In this document: positions 59,323-64,000 of the stretch, piece after piece
Position numbering within the stretch: the first letter of the stretch is position 1
Layout: each line of letters starts with the position of its first letter
DNA from: Streptomyces sp. GESEQ-35
Lineage (GTDB): Bacteria; Actinomycetota; Actinomycetes; Streptomycetales; Streptomycetaceae
Reading direction: 5' to 3'
Length of the DNA: 64,000 bases
Assembly: GCF_017948485.1 (NCBI RefSeq)
Contig: NZ_JAFFSX010000005.1
Span: forward strand, 62,001-126,000
The notes under the pieces: model-generated
Seen by the model: only the letters and a program-made list of their open reading frames with translations
The model's database searches: none
What the model was told of the DNA's origin: nothing
Translations under genes and position numbers: made by a program

Positions 59323-60546
59323 ATGGACACGCCCATCGCATCGAGAGCACTCGCCACCGAGGCCGTGCACGCCGGCCGGGACGACCTCGCCCGCCAGGGC
59401 CTGCACGCCCCGCCGATCGACCTGTCCACCACCTATCCGTCGTACGACAGCCGAGGCGAAGCCGCCCGCATCGACGCCTTCGCCGACACCGGCGCGATAC
59501 CTGACGGCCCTCCGGTCTACGGGCGGCTGGGCAACCCGACCGTCGCCCGCTTCGAAACCGCCCTCGCCCGTCTCGAGGGCACCGAGTCGGCCGTCGCCTT
59601 CGCCAGCGGGATGGCGGCACTGACCGCCGTGCTTCTGGTACGGGGCTCGCTCGGCCTGCGCCATGTGGTGGCCGTACGGCCCCTGTACGGCTGTAGCGAC
59701 CATCTCCTCACCGCCGGGCTGCTGGGCTCGGAGGTGACCTGGACCGACCCGGCCGGGATCGCGGAGGCGCTGCGGCCGGACACCGGCCTGGTCATGGTCG
59801 AGTCCCCGGCGAACCCGACGCTGGCCGAACTCGACCTGCGGGCCGTCGCCCACGCCTGTGGCTCCGTGCCACTGCTCGCCGACAACACCTTCGCCACGCC
59901 GGTGCTCCAGCGCCCCGCCGAGCAGGGCGCGCGGCTCGTGCTGCACAGCGCCACCAAGTACCTCGGCGGGCACGGTGACGTGATGGCCGGTGTGGTCGCC
60001 TGCGACGAGGAGTTCGCCGGGCGGCTACGGCAGGTCCGGTTCGCCACGGGCGGTGTCCTGCATCCGCTGGCCGGCTATCTGCTGCTGCGCGGCCTCGCGA
60101 CGCTGCCCGTTCGGGTACGGGCCGCGTCCGCGAACGCCGCCGAACTCGCCCGCCGCCTCGCCGCCGACCCGCGCGTCGCCCGCGTCCACTACCCGCGCAT
60201 CGGTGGCGCGATGATCGCCTTCGAGGTCCACGGCGACCCCCACCAGGTCATCAGCGGCGTCCGCCTGATCACCCCCGCCGTGAGCCTCGGCAGCGTCGAC
60301 ACCCTCATCCAGCACCCGGCGTCCATCAGCCACCGCGTCGTGGACGCGGCGGACCGACGGGGTGCGGGTGTGAACGACAGACTGCTGCGCTTGTCGGTGG
60401 GCTTGGAGGACGTAGAGGACCTATGGACCGATCTCGCCGGCGCACTGGAGCGCCCCTTCAGGGGCGCGGGGAACTGCGCGACCAGCCACAGCGAACCCGC
60501 AGCCGCCAGCGCCCCCGTAGCTCCTACGGCGCTTCGGCCCTCATAA
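59323..60546 (+). CDS. Cys/Met metabolism PLP-dependent enzyme (cystathionine gamma-synthase/lyase type)
   Basis: A 407-aa fold-type I PLP enzyme of transsulfuration. The PLP lysine is K212 in LHSATKYLGGHGD; GRLGNPTVARFETALARLEG and FASGMAALTAVLLV precede it, and SLGSVDTLIQHPASISHR, then LLRLSVGLEDVEDLW follow. The stretch after ARVHYP is shorter than in most relatives. The last 40 residues (RPFRGAGNCATSHSEPAA onward) are not family sequence: they are the translation of the dispersed 53-bp repeat, so the normal end is near LAGALE. Divergent Lrp is the likely regulator. Confidence 0.87.
   Translation: MDTPIASRALATEAVHAGRDDLARQGLHAPPIDLSTTYPSYDSRGEAARIDAFADTGAIPDGPPVYGRLGNPTVARFETALARLEGTESAVAFASGMAALTAVLLVRGSLGLRHVVAVRPLYGCSDHLLTAGLLGSEVTWTDPAGIAEALRPDTGLVMVESPANPTLAELDLRAVAHACGSVPLLADNTFATPVLQRPAEQGARLVLHSATKYLGGHGDVMAGVVACDEEFAGRLRQVRFATGGVLHPLAGYLLLRGLATLPVRVRAASANAAELARRLAADPRVARVHYPRIGGAMIAFEVHGDPHQVISGVRLITPAVSLGSVDTLIQHPASISHRVVDAADRRGAGVNDRLLRLSVGLEDVEDLWTDLAGALERPFRGAGNCATSHSEPAAASAPVAPTALRPS
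60450..60502 (+). repeat. 53-bp dispersed repeat, copy 3, inside a coding end
   Basis: It has the hairpin arms GCGCCCC and GGGGCGC, then GCGGGGAACTGCGCGACC, AGCCACAGCGAA and CCCGCAG. It is equal in length to the copies at 13476-13528 and 25485-25537. It is read in frame as the C-terminal tail of the PLP enzyme, which stays open to the TAA at 60546. Confidence 0.85.
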
Positions 60547-61798
60547 CCCCCACGGTGCCCTCTGCCGCTCCCAGTGGAGCATCCAGACGAGCCGTGATGA
60601 CCAGAGTCCCCTCCTCGATCTGATAGTCGAGCGGAAGCTCCAGCCCCCGCATCGCGGCGACCATCCCGGTGTTGGCGGACTGCGTCACCGCGTAGACGCT
60701 CTCGCAGCCGGCCTCGACCGCCATGGAAACCAGCCTGCGGAGCAGCTCCCCGCCGATACCGCGCCGCTGCCACTCGTCCTCGACGAGCAGCGCGACCTCC
60801 GTCTCGTCCCCGTCCCACAGCAGATGGCCGAGCCCGACGATGCGCCCCGAGGCGGTCTGCACGGCGAGCGTCCGCCCGAAGCGGGGGCTGAGCAGGTGGT
60901 GGAGGTAGCGGTCGGCGTCACCGACCGGCCCGTGGTAGCGCCTGCCGAGCGTCCGCGCCGAGCACCGCTTGTGCATCGCCGTCGCGGCTTCCAGATCCCT
61001 CGGGTCGGCCCGGCGGACGGTGATCGCGTTGCCCTCGGGGAGCGTGAGCACGTCCTGGCTGCGCGGAACGCGCGGGCCGAGCCGGGCGTCCAGCTCCACC
61101 AGCGCCCGTGCGCGGGCGAACTCGGTCGGGGTGAACGGCAGATAGGGCCGCTCCACGGTGATCACTCCGCCTTCCGGTGCCCGCAGCCGCATCACGGTGT
61201 CCTCCAACGCCCCCTCAACCGGCACGACGTCGGGCGCCCGGCCGCCGCCGGGCGGGACCGCGGGGAGCGAGCGGATCGTGCAGCGGCCCAGCAACTGGCG
61301 TAGCGCGAGCGGGAGTTCCGCCGCGTCCAGGGCGGTGCGCGTGGCGAGGCCGAGCACCCTGGTCGGCGCGTCGACCAGGTCATGGGCGTCGGCCCGCTCG
61401 ATCCAGGTGCCGGTGCCGCCGGCCTGCGCGATCGCCCGGGTCATCTCGGGCGGCGCGAGCTCACCGGGAACCCGCAGCAGGAACTCGTCCACCGTGCCTT
61501 CGGCCAACGGGTGCGTCTGGAGGCTGAGGATGTCGACCCGCCGCCCGGCGAGGGCGGTGCACAGCGCGGCCAGCGACCCCGGTTCGTCCTTCACCGTCGT
61601 CCGCATCCGCCACAGCGCAGTCACCCCGGTCCCGGCCTGCTCCGTGGGGAGGGGCCGGGTGCCGGTATCACCCGTCGGTGGGGCATGACCGTGGCGTCGT
61701 GTCCACCATGTGTGGAACGCCGCCGCGATGTCCCGCCGCCATTGGCGCACCGTACGTCCGTGCTTCGCACGCGTCACATCAGATATGTCTCGACTCAT
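60524..61798 (-). CDS. GNAT acetyltransferase with N-terminal ACT-like domain
   Basis: A 424-aa protein. Residues about 60-125 look like an ACT domain (TTVKDEPGSLAALCTALAGR, then VDILSLQTHPLAEGTVDEFL), the middle is a linker with a second ACT-like part, and the last 150 residues are a GNAT domain (ITVRRADPRDLEAATAMHKR, then EDEWQRRGIGGELLRRLVSM with the acetyl-CoA loop). The ACT domain suggests amino-acid control of the acetyltransferase. Its 3' end overlaps the convergent PLP enzyme by 23 bp. Start ATG 61798. Confidence 0.82.
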   Translation of the reverse strand: MSRDISDVTRAKHGRTVRQWRRDIAAAFHTWWTRRHGHAPPTGDTGTRPLPTEQAGTGVTALWRMRTTVKDEPGSLAALCTALAGRRVDILSLQTHPLAEGTVDEFLLRVPGELAPPEMTRAIAQAGGTGTWIERADAHDLVDAPTRVLGLATRTALDAAELPLALRQLLGRCTIRSLPAVPPGGGRAPDVVPVEGALEDTVMRLRAPEGGVITVERPYLPFTPTEFARARALVELDARLGPRVPRSQDVLTLPEGNAITVRRADPRDLEAATAMHKRCSARTLGRRYHGPVGDADRYLHHLLSPRFGRTLAVQTASGRIVGLGHLLWDGDETEVALLVEDEWQRRGIGGELLRRLVSMAVEAGCESVYAVTQSANTGMVAAMRGLELPLDYQIEEGTLVITARLDAPLGAAEGTVGVMRAEAP

Positions 61799-61893
61799 GC
61801 ACCCACTGTGAAGGAAGGGTGTTGCGTGATCACGAACGCACTGTGACCTACGGGTAAAGCAGGGTTCTGTCCCTTTTATGGCTGAAACGCCAC

Positions 61894-61928
61894 TGCCGCG
61901 CACCAGGGGATGACGCCGGTGCGCGGCA
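61894..61928. terminator. terminator downstream of phoD
   Basis: TGCCGCGCACC (61894-61904) and GGTGCGCGGCA (61918-61928) form an 11-bp perfect stem with a 13-nt loop. It lies 20 bp after the phoD stop on the minus strand, upstream of the GNAT gene start. Confidence 0.7.
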
Positions 61929-61948
61929 CTGACACGAGGGTACGGGAC

Positions 61949-63523
61949 CTACTGGCCGACGCGTCCCGGCTTCAGCACCTGGGTGAACAGCACCGTGCCG
62001 TCCTGCTCACGCAGACGCACCGTCAGTTCCCCGCTGTGGCCGTCGATGTCGACCTCGCCGAAGAACTGGTAGCCGCCGGCGGGGGAGACGTTAGCCGCGG
62101 TCGGAGCCTTTACGAACACCCGATCCGGGCCGAAGGTGCCGTCGAGGGCGTTGGCCGGGAAGGCGCCCGCGTTGAGCGGGCCGGAGACGAACTCCCAGAA
62201 CGGCTCGAAGTCGGTGAACGCGGCCCGCGAGGGCTGGTAGTGCTGCGCCGAGGTGTGGTGCACGTCGGCCGTCAGCCACACGGTGCCGGTGATCCGACGG
62301 TGCTTGATGAAGCGCAGCAGCTCGGCGATCTGAAGTTCACGGCCGAGCGGGGCGCCCGGGTCGCCCTGCGCGACGGCCTCGATGTTCGCCGGGCCGTCCG
62401 TGGCGTCCGGCACCACCAGGCCGAGGGGCATGTCCGAGGCGATCACCTTCCACACCGCGCGGGAGCGGGCGAGTTCGCGCTTGAGCCAGGCCAGCTGCTC
62501 GGCGCCGAGGATGCCCTGGGCGTCGGTGGTCTGGTCGTCCGCCGAGTTGGCGTTGCGGTAGGTCCGCATGTCCAGCACGAACACGTCGAGGAGCGGCCCG
62601 TGGTTGACCACGCGGTACACCCGGCCGTCGGGGCGGCGCAGGGTCGAGATCGGGAAGTACTCCGAGAACGCCTGCCGGGCCCGCGTGGCCAGGACGTCGA
62701 GGTTCTTCTCGGTGTAGCGGGTGTCGGCGAAGATCTCGCCGGGGAACCAGTTGTTGGAGACCTCGTGGTCGTCCCACTGGATGATGGAGGGGACCTGGGC
62801 GTTGAACCGCTTGAGGTTCTCGTCGAGCAGGTTGTAGCGGAAGTTGCCGCGGAACTCTGCGAGGGTCTCGGCCACTTTGGCCTTCTCGTCGGTGGTGATG
62901 TTCCGCCAGGTGCTGCCGTCGGGCAGGGTGACGGACTCCGTGATCGGCCCGTCGGCATAGATGTTGTCGCCGCTGCACAGGAAGAAGTCCGGGTCCAGCG
63001 CGCCCATCGCGTTGTAGATGGTGTAACCGCCGAAGTCCGGGTTGATGCCCCAGCCCTGCCCCGCCAGGTCGCCGGACCAGACGAACCGGATGCCGTCGCG
63101 CCGCTTGGCGGACGCCGTACGGAAGGTGCCGGTGACCGGCTCGCCGGTGCGGCGCGTGTCGTCCGGATCGGCCAGCAGTACGCGGTAGTTGATCTGCTCG
63201 CCCGACGGGAGCCCGCGCAGCCGGGTCGTGCCGGTGAAGTCGGTGTCGGCGCCGAGCAGTGGACCGTGCCATCTGCGCGGATTGCGGAACGACTCGGTCG
63301 CGGACGTCTCGACGATCATCCGGGCGGGACGGTCGGAACGCACCCACACCAGACCGGAGTCGCAGGTCACGTCTCCCGTCTGAACGCCCCAGCCCGCCTT
63401 GGGACGTCCGGACAGCGCGAATGCCGGTGCCGCGCCGAGCGCGGAGGGCAGGGTCAGGGCCGCCGACGCGGCGAGGGAGCCGCGCAGGACGCTGCGACGG
63501 CCGGGGAAGGGACGGTGGGACAT
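61949..63523 (-). CDS. phoD: Tat-exported alkaline phosphatase PhoD
   Basis: A 524-aa secreted phosphodiesterase/phosphomonoesterase. A twin-arginine signal (GRRSVLRGSLAASAALTLPS) is followed by an N-terminal beta-sandwich and the metallophosphoesterase core: RFVWSGDLAG, FFLCSGDNIYADG and IIQWDDHEVSNNW, the metal ligands typical of calcium/iron PhoD, and LTADVHHTSAQHY near the end. It releases phosphate from organic esters outside the cell. GGAGG precedes ATG 63523. A PHO-box-like direct repeat upstream indicates phosphate-starvation control by PhoP. Confidence 0.92.
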   Translation of the reverse strand: MSHRPFPGRRSVLRGSLAASAALTLPSALGAAPAFALSGRPKAGWGVQTGDVTCDSGLVWVRSDRPARMIVETSATESFRNPRRWHGPLLGADTDFTGTTRLRGLPSGEQINYRVLLADPDDTRRTGEPVTGTFRTASAKRRDGIRFVWSGDLAGQGWGINPDFGGYTIYNAMGALDPDFFLCSGDNIYADGPITESVTLPDGSTWRNITTDEKAKVAETLAEFRGNFRYNLLDENLKRFNAQVPSIIQWDDHEVSNNWFPGEIFADTRYTEKNLDVLATRARQAFSEYFPISTLRRPDGRVYRVVNHGPLLDVFVLDMRTYRNANSADDQTTDAQGILGAEQLAWLKRELARSRAVWKVIASDMPLGLVVPDATDGPANIEAVAQGDPGAPLGRELQIAELLRFIKHRRITGTVWLTADVHHTSAQHYQPSRAAFTDFEPFWEFVSGPLNAGAFPANALDGTFGPDRVFVKAPTAANVSPAGGYQFFGEVDIDGHSGELTVRLREQDGTVLFTQVLKPGRVGQ

Positions 63524-63588
63524 GGATGCGCCTCCGGCGACGGGATCCGGTCAGTGTGCGATGCCAGAACTACTCGCGCGCCGCTGCG

Positions 63589-63610
63589 CACACGCAAACC
63601 ACAAGTGAAC
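63589..63610 (-). promoter_or_regulatory. PHO-box-like direct repeat upstream of phoD
   Basis: On the minus strand GTTCACTTGTG (63600-63610) is followed directly by GTTTGCGTGTG (63589-63599): two 11-bp units, as in Streptomyces PhoP sites. A third unit-like GTTCCCTTGTT lies further upstream (63624-63634), not in perfect phase. The box is about 66 bp from the start codon. Confidence 0.65.
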
Positions 63611-63664
63611 AACCGACCGCGGAAACAAGGGAACAGACCGGTCGGCCACGGGGGATCGCCGTCG

Positions 63665-64000
63665 TCACACCCCGGCGGCCTCCGCCATCAGCCGTACGCC
63701 CGCCCGGATGCGCGCCGGTGACAAGTGGGCGTAGCCCAGCACCAGCCGTACGTCCTCACCGTCGCCGACGCCGGCGGGCGCGTGCGTGCAGTCCTTGAGC
63801 GGACGCACCCTGACACCGGCGTCGGCCACGCGCGCGAGGAAGTCCTTCTCGGGCCCGAAGCGGCGGGGGAGGGTGGCGATGACGTGCAGCCCCGCGGCGA
63901 TCCCGGACACCTCCGAGCCGGGGAAGTGCTCGTCCAGGGCGGCGACGAGCGTGTCGCGCCGCTCGCGGTACGCGCGCTGGCAGCGGCGCAGCTGACGGTC
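63665..64000 (-). CDS. MocR/PdxR-type PLP regulator, C-terminal part
   Basis: The window ends inside this gene; only the last 111 codons are seen. The C-terminal part of a class-I aminotransferase-like domain is recognisable: RRCQRAYRERRDTLVAALDE, SGIAAGLHVIATLPRRFGPE and the final RLVLGYAHLSPARIRAGVRL. This is the form seen in MocR regulators (GntR helix-turn-helix fused to an aminotransferase-like domain). The N-terminal domain lies beyond position 64000. A plain aminotransferase is the alternative. Confidence 0.72.
   Translation of the reverse strand, partial: DRQLRRCQRAYRERRDTLVAALDEHFPGSEVSGIAAGLHVIATLPRRFGPEKDFLARVADAGVRVRPLKDCTHAPAGVGDGEDVRLVLGYAHLSPARIRAGVRLMAEAAGV

Overview
The window is 64 kb of very GC-rich actinobacterial chromosome. 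High GC at third codon positions, many GTG starts, several apparent TTG starts, a second EF-Tu gene (tuf3 type), a formylglycine-generating enzyme and a reiterated 53-bp intergenic hairpin all point to Streptomyces. No replication, conjugation or phage genes are seen, and no tRNA, rRNA or CRISPR. This is chromosomal backbone interrupted by two small patches of gene decay.

Layout. 0.2-6.3 kb: an oxidoreductase, apolipoprotein N-acyltransferase (Lnt), a SnoaL-like protein, an SDR enzyme, a divergent HxlR regulator / carboxymuconolactone decarboxylase pair over a 39-bp palindrome, and undecaprenyl-diphosphatase. 6.5-8.7 kb: a sugar-catabolic pair (Gfo/Idh/MocA plus DUF6807) behind a LacI-type operator. 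8.7-16.3 kb: HxlR/thiolase, TVP38, DNA-alkylation repair, EF-Tu3 with a hairpin-rich leader, a spermidine-synthase-like protein, a three-gene DUF2089/membrane/SHOCT-like operon and a thioesterase-fold protein. 16.4-25.5 kb: GalU, a one-pass membrane protein joining sigma-factor-like, zinc-finger and ricin-lectin parts, a Tat-exported GH3 beta-glucosidase, an XRE regulator divergent from an MFS pump, and DedA. 25.5-32.9 kb: two hexapeptide-repeat proteins, EamA transporter / XRE-cupin regulator, YbaK, CDF metal exporter / ArsR, a PobA-like hydroxylase and FGE.

33-35.5 kb is a decayed patch: a secreted-protein gene broken by two frame changes, a hypothetical gene, and the 3' remnants of a divergent quinone-reductase/TetR pair joined by a deletion. 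35.5-45 kb: a CoA-binding protein, a GH63-like plus GH13 glycosidase operon, an AKR/SDR/LtrA module with a SnoaL-like gene and TetR regulator that share operator-like boxes, and a GMC oxidoreductase remnant. 45.2-47.9 kb: MarR, an isochorismatase-fold protein and an MFS pump, tied by matching palindromes. 48.1-54.4 kb: a CysS-derived protein, SixA, YigZ, SbcD and SbcC. 54.4-64 kb: a MITE-like element, two Lrp regulators with divergent partners (rhodanese; Cys/Met PLP enzyme), an Imm21-like protein, an SDR, a DUF885 peptidase, an ACT-GNAT protein, PhoD behind a PHO-box-like repeat, and the end of a MocR regulator.

The recurring theme is divergent regulator/target pairs with clear palindromes between them. 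The most unusual items are the sigma/zinc-finger/lectin membrane fusion, the double-truncated divergent pair, the dispersed 53-bp repeat (one copy forms the tail of an enzyme), the 191-bp MITE-like element and the split secreted-protein gene. All family names come from reading the sequence; no database search was run.
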